The position numbers were made by a program, and so were the translations under genes. 24,413 nt of DNA, from NCBI GenBank assembly GCA_034431315.1, contig DAOUDK010000117.1, positions 1 through 24,413 on the forward strand. The letters are read 5' to 3'. This document shows positions 7,146 to 15,095 of the stretch, in pieces (positions within the stretch are counted from its first letter, which is position 1; each line of letters opens with the position of its first letter). This DNA is from JAUWOY01 sp034431315. Lineage in GTDB: Bacteria > Chloroflexota > Anaerolineae > VGOG01. The notes under the pieces were generated by a model. That model saw only the letters and a program-made list of their open reading frames with translations. It was not told the origin of the DNA and did no database searches.

Positions 7146-7943
7146 ATGCTCAACATCGTCGTGTGTGTCAAAGCGGTCCCTGACCCCAAAGAGGCTGACA
7201 AAATCAGAATAGATCCCATCACCAAAACCCTCACCAGGTGCGACGTTCCGCTGGTGTTGAATCCGCTGGACAAGAACGCCATGGAAGCGGCCCTGCAACT
7301 CAAGGAGCAGCTTGATGCGCACGTTACGGTGCTCAGCATGGGGCCTCCCGAAGCAGGCAAAATCGTCAGGGAATGTCTGGCCCTGGGCGCTGACCAGGGA
7401 TTCCTGCTTTGCGATCCGGCTTTTGCCGGCGCCGATGCCTACGCTACGGCGTACACCCTGGCCAAAGGCGTAGAGAAAATCGGGTCGTACGACGTGGTCT
7501 TCTGCGGCATGGCCAGCAGCGACGGCAGCACGGAGTTGGTCGGCCCGGAGCTGGCAACGTTGTTGGGAATACCAGTGGTCACGAGGGTGAAAGAGATCGT
7601 CGAACTTAACGAGAAATGGTGGAAAGTAAAAGCCGGCCTGGAAAACGGATACCGCCTGGTGCAGGTAAAACTCCCGGCCGTCTTCACAGTGACCAGAGAG
7701 CTGAACACGCCGCGAACACTCAGCTTCTCAGGAATCGTCAAGGCCAGGAAGAAAGAGATCACCCAGTGGGGGATCAATGACCTGGGTGTGCCGGAAGACT
7801 CAGTGGGCCTGAAGGGGTCGCCGACGATTGTTGCAGACATGACGACCAGGGATAGCAAGCGGGAAGTCGAGATCATCGGCGGCACGAGAGAGGAAAAAGC
7901 CGGACGGCTGGTCCAAAAGCTGGTTGAGGCGGGGGTAATCTAG
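7146..7943 (+). CDS. etfB: Electron transfer flavoprotein beta subunit
   Basis: The 265-residue protein begins LNIVVCVKAVPDP and contains NPLDKNAMEAALQLK, both classic EtfB segments. Residues around 120-140 read ASSDGSTELVGPELATLLG, the nucleotide-binding loop region. The DGxTxxVGP pattern is closer to the loop of flavin-bifurcating EtfB proteins than to the mammalian type; this is suggestive only. EtfB pairs with EtfA to carry electrons from the acyl-CoA dehydrogenase to a quinone reductase, or in bifurcating types to exchange them with NADH and ferredoxin. GCAGGA lies about 9 bp before the ATG. Confidence 0.95.
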   Translation: MLNIVVCVKAVPDPKEADKIRIDPITKTLTRCDVPLVLNPLDKNAMEAALQLKEQLDAHVTVLSMGPPEAGKIVRECLALGADQGFLLCDPAFAGADAYATAYTLAKGVEKIGSYDVVFCGMASSDGSTELVGPELATLLGIPVVTRVKEIVELNEKWWKVKAGLENGYRLVQVKLPAVFTVTRELNTPRTLSFSGIVKARKKEITQWGINDLGVPEDSVGLKGSPTIVADMTTRDSKREVEIIGGTREEKAGRLVQKLVEAGVI

Positions 7944-7947
7944 GGAA

Positions 7948-7989
7948 AAGCTCAAAGCTCAAAGTTCAAAGCTCAAAACTCGAATCTCA
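7948..7989 (+). repeat. Tandem heptamer repeat (AAGCTCA x6)
   Basis: Six consecutive 7-bp units fill the gap between etfB and etfA: AAGCTCA twice, AAGTTCA, AAGCTCA, then the degenerate AAACTCG and AATCTCA. The last unit ends 2 bp before the etfA ATG at 7992, so the array occupies the place where a ribosome-binding site would be. Confidence 0.85.
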
Positions 7990-7991
7990 AA

Positions 7992-9011
7992 ATGGAAAAT
8001 ACATGCGGCCCCGTATGGGTCATCGCCGAACAGATTGACTGTCGGATTCTCGCTGTGTCATTCCAGCTCATCGGCCAGGCGCGGAAACTGGCTGATGAAC
8101 TCGGAACTTCGGTGGAAGCCGTTCTGCTGGGACACAAGCTGGTCGGACAAACCCAGCCATTGTTTGCCGCCGGTGCCGACAGGGTGTATCTGGACAACGA
8201 CCCTGACTTGGCCTTTTATCAACCGGAGGTCTACACCGAAATCATCGTCAAGCTGGCCCAAGAGCGACGGCCAGAAATCGTGCTCATCGGCTCGACGGCC
8301 GTGGGCAGAGAACTGGCGCCTCTGGTGGCAGCCAGACTGGAAACCGGCTTGACGGCGCACTGCATTGATCTGGTGCTCGACGAGAGCAAAACCCTGGAGC
8401 AGAGGGTCCCTGCCTATGGCGGGCTGATCTCGATTGTCTGTCCGGAGAAGCGTCCCCAGATGGCCACCGTCGCCAAAGGCGTTTTCCCCACGCCCGCGCT
8501 GGATGACGGGCGGACGGGAGAGGTCGTCCCGCTTGAGGTGCCGACTGATCTCCCCCGCCGGATTCAAACGCTAGAGATCGTCCGCGAAGAGCCAGAAGGC
8601 GTGCCATTGGAATCGGCCTCCATCATCGTGGCCGGCGGCGCCGGCGTAGGCGATGTGGAGGGGTGGCGCCAAGTAGCCGAGCTGGCGAAGGCGCTCAACG
8701 CTGCCCTGGGCTGCACACGCCCAGCCGTTGATGAAGGCTGGGCCGGGCTGGAGACCATGATCGGGCAGAGCGGCAAGATGGTGAGTCCGGAACTCTATAT
8801 CGGAGTGGGGCTGTCGGGCGAGTTGCAGCATACAGTGGGCATAACCGACGCCCAGATTATGGTAGCTATCAACAGCGATCCCAAAGCACCGGTGTTCGAA
8901 CAGGTGGATTACGGCATCGTTGATGACTGCCGGGAGTTTGTTCCGGTGTTAATTGAAAAAATCAAAGAGTATCAGAGAAACGGAGGCTGCTATGCACGTC
9001 GAACGCATTGA
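7992..9011 (+). CDS. etfA: Electron transfer flavoprotein alpha subunit
   Basis: This 339-residue protein carries the conserved C-terminal FAD domain: residues from about 258 read GQSGKMVSPELYIGVGLSG, followed by QHTVGITDAQIMVAINSDP and DYGIVDD, the EtfA signature. The N-terminal half (VWVIAEQ..., ELGTSVEAVLLG) is the variable alpha/beta domain. It is the partner of the beta subunit 48 bp upstream. No Shine-Dalgarno sequence precedes ATG 7992, where a heptamer array stands, so translation may depend on coupling or on an unstructured A-rich leader. Its 3' end overlaps the next gene by 20 bp. Confidence 0.95.
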   Translation: MENTCGPVWVIAEQIDCRILAVSFQLIGQARKLADELGTSVEAVLLGHKLVGQTQPLFAAGADRVYLDNDPDLAFYQPEVYTEIIVKLAQERRPEIVLIGSTAVGRELAPLVAARLETGLTAHCIDLVLDESKTLEQRVPAYGGLISIVCPEKRPQMATVAKGVFPTPALDDGRTGEVVPLEVPTDLPRRIQTLEIVREEPEGVPLESASIIVAGGAGVGDVEGWRQVAELAKALNAALGCTRPAVDEGWAGLETMIGQSGKMVSPELYIGVGLSGELQHTVGITDAQIMVAINSDPKAPVFEQVDYGIVDDCREFVPVLIEKIKEYQRNGGCYARRTH

Positions 9012-10101
9012 ACTGCGCTACATCCAACTGCCGCTAAAGCATCACTTTGAGACTAGCGCCATCCGCTCCTTTCAGCGAGACACCATCCTGGTCACGGTGT
9101 GGGCCGACGGGGTGGAGGGCTGGGGCGAGTCGGCCATCGAGGCTGGCCCCTGGTACTCGCCGGAGACGGTAGAGACCGCCTGGCACGTCCAACGGGACTT
9201 CCTGGTGCCGATGCTGCTGGGGCAGCAGTTGGAGACAGCGGCGGAGACATTCGATCGCCTGGCTCTGGTGCGTGGTCACAACATGGCCAAGACCGGCCTG
9301 GAGGAGGCTTTGTGGGACGTCGAGGCGCGGCAGAGAGGGATCCCGGTGGCTCAACTGCTGGGCAGCACTAACCCGCGCATCGAGAGTGGCGTCAGCGTTG
9401 GCATCCAGGACACGCTGGACGAGTTGCTGGAGCTGGTGGAAGGCTACCTGGCGCAGGGCTACCGGCGTATCAAGGTGAAGATCAAACCTGGATGGGACGT
9501 GGAGGTGGTGCGGACGCTGCGCCAGCGCTGGCCCGAAGTGCCGCTGATGGTGGACGCCAATTCCGCCTATACCCTGGAAGACGCTGACCACCTTGCCGCC
9601 CTGGACGACTTTGACCTGATGATGATCGAGCAGCCGCTGGCCTACGACGACATCTACCAGCACAGCCTGCTTCAGCGTCGGCTGCGCACGCCAGTGTGCT
9701 TGGACGAATCCATCCACACCCCCGCCCACGCCCTGGCCGCACTGGAGCTGGGCAGTTGTCGCATCATCAACATCAAGCCCGGCCGCGTGGGTGGCCTGGC
9801 CCAGGCGCGGCGCATCCACGACCTGTGCCGTGAGCGAGGAGTGCCGGTGTGGTGTGGGGGATTGCTGGAGGTAGGGGTCGGGCGGGCGCACAACGTGGCC
9901 ATCGCCAGCCTTCCCGGCTTCACCCTGCCTGGGGACGTCTCCGCCAGCGACCGCTACTTCGAGCGGGACGTGATTGAGCCGCCCTTCTGCCTGAATCCCG
10001 ACGGAACGATGGACGTGCCCCAGGGGCCCGGCATCGGCGTGGAGGTGGACCGGGCGTTTTTAGATGAGGTGACGGTACGACGTGAGGTATTTACGGCGTA
10101 G
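8992..10101 (+). CDS. o-Succinylbenzoate synthase/N-acylamino acid racemase-like enolase
   Basis: This 369-residue member of the enolase superfamily (mandelate racemase/muconate lactonizing type) most resembles the OSBS/NSAR group. Catalytic and metal residues are all present: Lys161-x-Lys163 (RIKVKIK), Asp188 (VDAN), Glu213 (IEQPL), Asp238 (LDES) and Lys262 (NIKPGRVGG). Such enzymes abstract an alpha-proton, either dehydrating the menaquinone intermediate SHCHC or racemising N-acylamino acids. The neighbours are not menaquinone genes, so a racemase or another role fits better. I chose ATG 8992 over an in-frame ATG 39 bp upstream because GGAGG stands 5 bp before it. It overlaps etfA by 20 bp, so the two are probably coupled. 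Confidence 0.92.
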   Translation: MHVERIELRYIQLPLKHHFETSAIRSFQRDTILVTVWADGVEGWGESAIEAGPWYSPETVETAWHVQRDFLVPMLLGQQLETAAETFDRLALVRGHNMAKTGLEEALWDVEARQRGIPVAQLLGSTNPRIESGVSVGIQDTLDELLELVEGYLAQGYRRIKVKIKPGWDVEVVRTLRQRWPEVPLMVDANSAYTLEDADHLAALDDFDLMMIEQPLAYDDIYQHSLLQRRLRTPVCLDESIHTPAHALAALELGSCRIINIKPGRVGGLAQARRIHDLCRERGVPVWCGGLLEVGVGRAHNVAIASLPGFTLPGDVSASDRYFERDVIEPPFCLNPDGTMDVPQGPGIGVEVDRAFLDEVTVRREVFTA

Positions 10102-10123
10102 TCATCAGGTGGGGAGGAAAAGC

Positions 10124-10195
10124 ATGAATACCGTCACACCAGAGGAAGCAGGTTTCTCAGCCAGTAGATTGAGCTGCATCGGCACAACGAGGTAG
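10124..10195 (+). pseudogene. Truncated 5' end of a serine hydrolase (beta-lactamase family)
   Basis: A strong ribosome-binding site (GGGGAGGA, 10111-10118) precedes ATG 10124. The first ~17 codons (MNTVTPEEAGFSASRLS) look like the start of class C beta-lactamase-type serine hydrolases. The frame then runs into sequence belonging to the opposite-strand remnant and stops at 10193-10195 after 23 codons. The rest of the gene is missing. The identification rests on a very short segment. Confidence 0.45.
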
Positions 10196-10346
10196 CCCTT
10201 GCGTTTCCAGCAGGCGGCCACCCCACCTGGCACGGTGGGTGTTCGAAGATGTGGCTCTGATAGCCGTTCATCTGGGCGTAGCACCCAATGGACAGGCCAG
10301 CCCGGCCCCAATGATGATGAGCGATTTCGCGGTCGTTTTTCTTCCT
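10180..10346 (-). pseudogene. Remnant N-terminus of a phytoene desaturase-like FAD oxidoreductase
   Basis: Read on the minus strand, AGLSIGCYAQMNGYQSHIFE (about 10241-10300) is the typical dinucleotide-binding fold of phytoene dehydrogenase-like proteins. It continues after a frameshift near 10238 as TVPGGVAACWKRKGYLV, the expected following segment (usually LPGG..xxWKRKGY). The preceding GxGxxG glycines are damaged, and no remaining body of the gene is present. It is a decayed fragment joined to the serine hydrolase start at about 10175. Confidence 0.7.
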
Positions 10347-10379
10347 CGTGCTGAACCACTGACTCCACTGAAACCCTGA

Positions 10380-10495
10380 GATCACTGAAGCCCCTTTCAG
10401 TGTGATCACTCCCCTTGCTGCAGCGGATGGAAAACGGATAATCGGATAACCGCCATCCCCACCCGCTTATCCGCTCCCATCCGTTGCCTTCACCC
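10380..10495. repeat. Cluster of small inverted repeats
   Basis: A hairpin pairs GATCACTGAA (10380-10389) with TTCAGTGTGATC just downstream, with a 2-nt bulge. Next to it, AACGGAT...CGGATAA (from about 10430) and TTATCCG...ATCCGTT (to about 10493) form a second imperfect inverted repeat built from ATCCG units. No gene is seen here. Confidence 0.5.
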
Positions 10496-10504
10496 CATCC
10501 ACCT

Positions 10505-10544
10505 AAAAAGCAAGCCCCCTCCACCTCTGATGAGGCGAAGGGGG
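10505..10544 (-). terminator. Rho-independent terminator of the minus-strand operon
   Basis: CCCCCT (10515-10520) pairs with AGGGGG (10539-10544), and inside it CCTC (10524-10527) pairs with GAGG (10532-10535) around a TGAT loop. On the minus strand the stem is followed after a few bases by a T-run (A5 at 10505-10509 on the plus strand). It lies about 140 bp beyond the stop of the radical SAM gene, fitting the end of that transcription unit. Confidence 0.7.
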
Positions 10545-10687
10545 ACGGATAGGATAGCGGAGACGGCTCAAATACATTCGGTGATCCCGATACTGTTCAG
10601 GCGGGTGGTCGAAGGAATGATTCGCATGAACGCCCAGGCGGTGTGGGGGACGTTTGATGTTGCCGGAGAGTAGGGTTGCGAGGACGT
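10545..10687. other. Gap with one unrecognised open frame
   Basis: Between the terminator and the radical SAM stop there is one plus-strand open frame from a GTG at 10581 to a TAG at 10671-10673 (30 codons, ending WGTFDVAGE). It has no ribosome-binding site and I do not recognise it; it may be the tail of a lost gene. Confidence 0.3.
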
Positions 10688-11851
10688 TTAGAAGTGCATA
10701 TCTTCAAGGACTCTACTGCCATTCTTTGTCCACCACTCCACACCTAGCACATCCAGGCCGATTGCCTCGTATAATCGCGCTACTCGCTCTTCAAGCCGCG
10801 TAGGTTCCTCTTTTTCCAGCGATGATCGCCATGCGCTTTTGCACTCACACTCAAACGCCGCTAGCTCTTGCACGACACCGAAGTCACGCGTATCACGATA
10901 GACATCCAGCAATTCCATAACCTTGGGCTGGCAAATAGCGCAAGTTGAAGGTGAACAAAGATACGTCCTGCTCTCTATTGGGATAGATCTTTCAGCTTCC
11001 TGTTGGTAGTTCTTGTACCAGGATATGGTTACTCGCGGCGTCAATTGGGGACCTAAGCGCGCCAGCACTTCCACGAGAGACCACAGTGAAGGCGGTGAGT
11101 ATAAACTATGTTCCCATAGCCACTGGAGAAGAGTCCATCTCTTCACATGCGCCGGAAAGACAACGCACTGATCAGTTCCCTGCGAAAACGCCCATTTGAC
11201 TGATTGAACAGTATCTTCAATAGCTTCGCGAGTGGATAGAAAAGCGCTTCCCAGCATCACGTTTGTAAGGCTAACCACCTGGTATTTATGAAGCAACACT
11301 AGAGCTTGCCTATAGTCATCCAAGGACAATGCTTTGTTTACACAGTACATAAGGACCCAGGGATTTGCAGACTCCAAGCCGATTTCAATGCATGCTTCCC
11401 TGTCATTGAAGAGGCTGGCGTAATCTCTGACATGGTCTTCTGTAAGGGTATCAGCACGAGTCTCACACGTGTAGCTTCTGCATTTGGTCTCTAGCACAAG
11501 CTGAAAAATGCCCTCACGAGCTTCGGTTGGTACTTCCCATTCATCGAACATGCTCCCGGAAGGCGATACCAGAAGCATTATATTCTCATCCGCACCCAAT
11601 GAGGCCAACCCCTCGCGAACAAACCCAATCATCTCTCTAGCGGATACAGGCCAACTGGCATCATAATTGCACATCGTGCATCCCCCGTGATGATCGTGCC
11701 TACAACCGCGTGTCCTAAACCAGAGATTGACAAAGGGAACGCCATTCACCCGCTCCAGCCGGGCATTGAAGTTCTCTGAAGTGAGAAGAGGACGCTGCTC
11801 TTTTAGTTTCGCACAGACACGGTCTAGGAATGTGTTCCTATATGAAGCCAT
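10688..11851 (-). CDS. Elp3/RaSEA-like radical SAM enzyme
   Basis: This 387-residue protein has the cluster motif RTRGCRHDHHGGCTMCNY: Cys50, Cys58 and Cys61 in a CX7CX2C spacing rather than the usual CX3CX2C. GGCTMC.Y resembles the Elp3-like/archaeosine-synthase (RaSEA, TIGR01210-like) radical SAM group. It would bind a 4Fe-4S cluster and cleave S-adenosylmethionine to a 5'-deoxyadenosyl radical. Cys299-x4-Cys304-x2-Cys307 and Cys335-x-Cys337 may hold a second metal or cluster. No tRNA-binding or SPASM domain is evident, so the substrate is unknown. It is the last gene before a terminator, 57 bp after the nitroreductase. The ATG lacks a clear ribosome-binding site; a T8 run precedes it. Confidence 0.85.
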   Translation of the reverse strand: MASYRNTFLDRVCAKLKEQRPLLTSENFNARLERVNGVPFVNLWFRTRGCRHDHHGGCTMCNYDASWPVSAREMIGFVREGLASLGADENIMLLVSPSGSMFDEWEVPTEAREGIFQLVLETKCRSYTCETRADTLTEDHVRDYASLFNDREACIEIGLESANPWVLMYCVNKALSLDDYRQALVLLHKYQVVSLTNVMLGSAFLSTREAIEDTVQSVKWAFSQGTDQCVVFPAHVKRWTLLQWLWEHSLYSPPSLWSLVEVLARLGPQLTPRVTISWYKNYQQEAERSIPIESRTYLCSPSTCAICQPKVMELLDVYRDTRDFGVVQELAAFECECKSAWRSSLEKEEPTRLEERVARLYEAIGLDVLGVEWWTKNGSRVLEDMHF

Positions 11852-11908
11852 ATCAAAAAAAAGGCAATCTCTTGAACCCCACTGGATGACTGCTTCGTTG
11901 TTATCTGG

Positions 11909-12532
11909 TCAATCCTCCGGAGTGTCTCCAATCCAGCTCACTACCTCCGCCAAGGAGTGACGTTCAGGCGGAGGAGGTACCTCCCTAGGGTAGCCAATGA
12001 CCACACCGGCCATCAAGTCGTCTTCAACTGACAGGTATTCCTTAATCTGGACAGCAGCATGATTGAGATCACAGTTCCACAGTCCGCCTAGCCCTATACT
12101 ATGAGCAGCTAGCAGCATGTTCTGGATGGCAGCAGCCGCACTCTGAGTTTCTACTGTCCAGGCCAAGAGGCGACCCGGATTAGCATCTTGGAGGAGCGCT
12201 GTTTGCCCCTTAGAGACAGGAGCCGTGTTCCAAACGGTAATGAGCATAGGAGCCTCAGAGATAATCCGGGCTGACTTTCTGGTACCATAGCCACGGGCTC
12301 GTTCTAATGGGTCTGGGTCTTCAATCATCTGTTCGGCCACTTGTCTTAGGATCTCTACTATCCGATCCTTGACCTGTCCTTCGATTACGAGGAAGCGCCA
12401 CGGTTGCAGATTCTTGGCCGAAGGAGCCCAAATTCCAGCCTCCAGAATTCGGCTTATCAACTCACGACCTACTGGCTCGCTGCTGAACTGCCGCACGCTG
12501 CGACGGCTCCTGATCGCCTCGAAAATCTCCAC
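11909..12532 (-). CDS. Nitroreductase-family FMN oxidoreductase
   Basis: This 207-residue protein shows the family start EAIRSRRSVRQF (FMN phosphate-binding arginines), the APSAKNLQPWRF loop and the C-terminal GLGGLWN...VVIGYP segment. Nitroreductase-fold enzymes bind FMN as dimers and reduce or, in some biosynthetic pathways, oxidise small molecules. The start is GTG at 12530-12532, preceded by AGGAGG. It lies 41 bp after the STAND gene and 57 bp before the radical SAM gene, so its most likely job is a redox step linked to that cluster. Confidence 0.92.
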   Translation of the reverse strand: MEIFEAIRSRRSVRQFSSEPVGRELISRILEAGIWAPSAKNLQPWRFLVIEGQVKDRIVEILRQVAEQMIEDPDPLERARGYGTRKSARIISEAPMLITVWNTAPVSKGQTALLQDANPGRLLAWTVETQSAAAAIQNMLLAAHSIGLGGLWNCDLNHAAVQIKEYLSVEDDLMAGVVIGYPREVPPPPERHSLAEVVSWIGDTPED

Positions 12533-12573
12533 GAAACCCTCCTGCCGATGGACGTCTATTCGCTCCAGTCAAC

Positions 12574-15003
12574 CTAATGCCATGTGCTCTCTTGCCTGGG
12601 AACACCTAGACGTTCAAAAATAGCAGCAGCCTGCTGCTCTGCTAACTCCGCCTCTGACGCACGTCCTACCTCCTCGTGGGCTCTCGCTATATAGTGGAGA
12701 GCAACACCCTCTCCATAGACATCGCCAATTTCCCTTGCAATCTTCAGACTATCCTGAAAATGAGTCAATGCCCGCTCAAGCACACCTTGGGCTAAATGAA
12801 CACGTCCGATGCTAACAAGGACGATGGCCTCCTCCCTGCGGTCACCAATCCCCTGATGGTATTCCAGAGCTTGCTTACAGTGAGCGAGGGCCTCCTGGTA
12901 CTGACCGCGGAGGTAATTCACCTCGCCGATTCCATTGTAGGCGCGAGCTACTGCCCGGTGGTGACCAATCTCTCGAGAAATGTCCAGCGAATCGTTGAAG
13001 TAGCCTAGCGCCTTGTCAGGTTCCCCACGTGCCAAATAGACGATACCAATGTTAAACAAAGTCCGGCTTTCCCCGGCACGGTCACCGATGTCCCGGGCCA
13101 GGACGAGACTGCGTTGCCACAAGTCCATTGCTTCGTCGAGTTGCCCCATCAAGTAGTGGACACGTCCCATAGTGTTGAGGACCAAAGCTCTCCCCTCCTG
13201 AGCCTGAGTCCTGTCCTCTTGATCGACAGTCCCAACAGGAAGCCTGACAAATCTGTCGAAGATGTTGAAACTGCTTCTCAGATGCTCCAGGGCCTTGCTC
13301 AGCCGACTCTGGTGGAAAAGAGTCATGCCAATGTTGTGCAGTACATAGCCTTCCATCAGTTCGTTGCCAATCTGTCGACAGACACTCAAACTGTGCTCAA
13401 AGTGGTCCAGTGCCTCGGTCCACTGACTCTGGTCTCGATAGACAAGCCCAATGCGGTTGAGGCAAGACGCCTCTGTACGTCGATCATCGATCTCCTGTGA
13501 TCTAGCGAGGCCGTCCTGAAGACATCCCAAAGCCTCAGCATAGTGGGCCTCTTTCCAATAGGTATACCCCATTCCACTGAGCAACTCGCTCTCTGCTTTG
13601 CGGTCCCCCACCCGACGCGCCCAGTCCAGGGCGTCGCGCCCCCACTCCAGGTACTCGGCCCATCGTCGTCTCTCAAGGAACCTCCGCGCATCCTCAAAGT
13701 AGCCATACACATCGGTCCCACGCTCCTTAACACTCGCCCAGCCTTGTCGTACCTGCTCGAATGCTAGTTCGGTAGCGCGCCAGTCGCCCGACTTTGCCAA
13801 TGCCCGGTAGTACGCTGCGTGCCGCCCCTGCACAGTCACCGTTTCGCCCTCGCGCTCCAGTAGGGCCAGTGCGTACGCCCGCAGCAAGCCATGCTGGCTG
13901 TATACGTTGCTTTCCTCAGCATATGCCACAAGCGACTCCGCCTCGAGAGTATCCAATGCGTCGGCTACTGCATTAGCATCCTGCTCATTCCATACGGCCG
14001 CCACTGCCGCAGCGTCAAACGGCGCAAGCGCAAACGCGCCCAATGCACGGAAGCGCCGTTGCATCTCGGCGCTCAGTTCGCCATAGCTCAGTGCCAAGGC
14101 TACCTCGACATCTTTCTGTCGAGGCTCACCCTTTGGCATTTTCAGCACGCCCAGCATCGGTCTGCTTCTGAGTTTCTCGACCACCCTGACCAGGTTACCC
14201 GGCCGACGACGGGCCAGTGCGGCCGCAATCCTTAAAGCCAAAGGTAGATAACCAACCAATTGCGCCAACTCGCGTGCTGTTGCCTCGTAATTATCCAACG
14301 GCGCGACCAGCTTACTCAGAAGCGCTACGGCATCGCGTTCAGGCAATACATCAATCTGTTCGACCTGACAGCCTAATGCTGTGGCTAGATCAGCGTCGCG
14401 AGTTGTGATCAACACGGCCACACCCATTGGCAGGGCCCGGCGAATCAACAGATTAGCGCTATCGTACTCCCACACGTCATCCAACACTGCCAGCATTCTT
14501 TCCCGTGGAGCCAGGAGTCTGCGCACGGCCTCTGCGCGAGTGAGCAGATCAGTGTAACGCATCACCTCTCCACCAACAGCCACCGCCCAGCGTGCCAGAA
14601 TTCCATAGACGTCAGGATGTTGGCCCAGTTCCGCCCACAGTACGCCACCTGGAAACGCCTCGTTTGCGTTATGTGCCAGTCTCGCAGCCATCTCTGTCTT
14701 GCCGATGCCGCCCATTCCTTGCAGAGCTGTCACGGCTACACTCTTGCCGGTCAAAAGTTGCGCGGTGAGCTCCCTTAACTCGACTTCGCGTCCGGTAAAG
14801 TGCTTACGCGGGGTAGGTGCCAGGTTCACAACCTGGACATACTGTTCCGCTACTGCTGCATGTGGCAGCGACTCCTGGGATTCTCTGTCCATTTCCTCGC
14901 GGCGTTTCTTGCGAGACTCGATCCATTGGGCAATCCCTGCCAGGGTGCCGATGACCGTTGCCACCCCCACTATAATTGTTATTACCAGCCCGATGTCCAC
15001 CAT
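12574..15003 (-). CDS. Membrane-anchored NB-ARC/TPR STAND ATPase
   Basis: The 809-residue protein starts with a hydrophobic helix (about residues 3-26, VDIGLVITIIVGVATVIG...) followed by basic residues, so it is probably tethered to the inner membrane with its body in the cytoplasm. The NB-ARC module has Walker A GMGGIGKT (96-103), Walker B LDDVW (174-178), ITTRD (199-203) and GYLPLAL (251-257). From about residue 450 to the end there are roughly eight 40-residue TPR repeats (LNRIGLVYRDQSQWTEAL type). STAND proteins are ligand-triggered switches; TPRs would sense a partner. No effector domain is present. I prefer ATG 15003, with GGGGAG upstream, over a TTG at 15060. It is 92 bp after the PP-loop gene. 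Confidence 0.88.
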   Translation of the reverse strand: MVDIGLVITIIVGVATVIGTLAGIAQWIESRKKRREEMDRESQESLPHAAVAEQYVQVVNLAPTPRKHFTGREVELRELTAQLLTGKSVAVTALQGMGGIGKTEMAARLAHNANEAFPGGVLWAELGQHPDVYGILARWAVAVGGEVMRYTDLLTRAEAVRRLLAPRERMLAVLDDVWEYDSANLLIRRALPMGVAVLITTRDADLATALGCQVEQIDVLPERDAVALLSKLVAPLDNYEATARELAQLVGYLPLALRIAAALARRRPGNLVRVVEKLRSRPMLGVLKMPKGEPRQKDVEVALALSYGELSAEMQRRFRALGAFALAPFDAAAVAAVWNEQDANAVADALDTLEAESLVAYAEESNVYSQHGLLRAYALALLEREGETVTVQGRHAAYYRALAKSGDWRATELAFEQVRQGWASVKERGTDVYGYFEDARRFLERRRWAEYLEWGRDALDWARRVGDRKAESELLSGMGYTYWKEAHYAEALGCLQDGLARSQEIDDRRTEASCLNRIGLVYRDQSQWTEALDHFEHSLSVCRQIGNELMEGYVLHNIGMTLFHQSRLSKALEHLRSSFNIFDRFVRLPVGTVDQEDRTQAQEGRALVLNTMGRVHYLMGQLDEAMDLWQRSLVLARDIGDRAGESRTLFNIGIVYLARGEPDKALGYFNDSLDISREIGHHRAVARAYNGIGEVNYLRGQYQEALAHCKQALEYHQGIGDRREEAIVLVSIGRVHLAQGVLERALTHFQDSLKIAREIGDVYGEGVALHYIARAHEEVGRASEAELAEQQAAAIFERLGVPRQESTWH

Positions 15004-15095
15004 GCTCGCTCCCCGCTCACTGCCTCTACCTGCGTATCTCGAATTGACTTGCCCTCTCAACTCACCGCTGGCTTGGCTGGTTGGTCAGCAGGTGG

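Noticed and set aside
9034..9891. Minus-strand open frame of 285 codons
   Set aside because: It is antisense to the enolase-superfamily gene and is low-complexity, with no ribosome-binding site or domain.
8992..10101. Assignment as menC of a menaquinone operon
   Set aside because: No other men gene is present. The ligase at 899 is separated from it and is not specifically MenE-like.
10105..10524. Minus-strand 139-codon open frame as a real gene
   Set aside because: Only a short internal segment resembles an FAD oxidoreductase, and it is out of frame with the first part of that domain. It also runs through the terminator hairpin.
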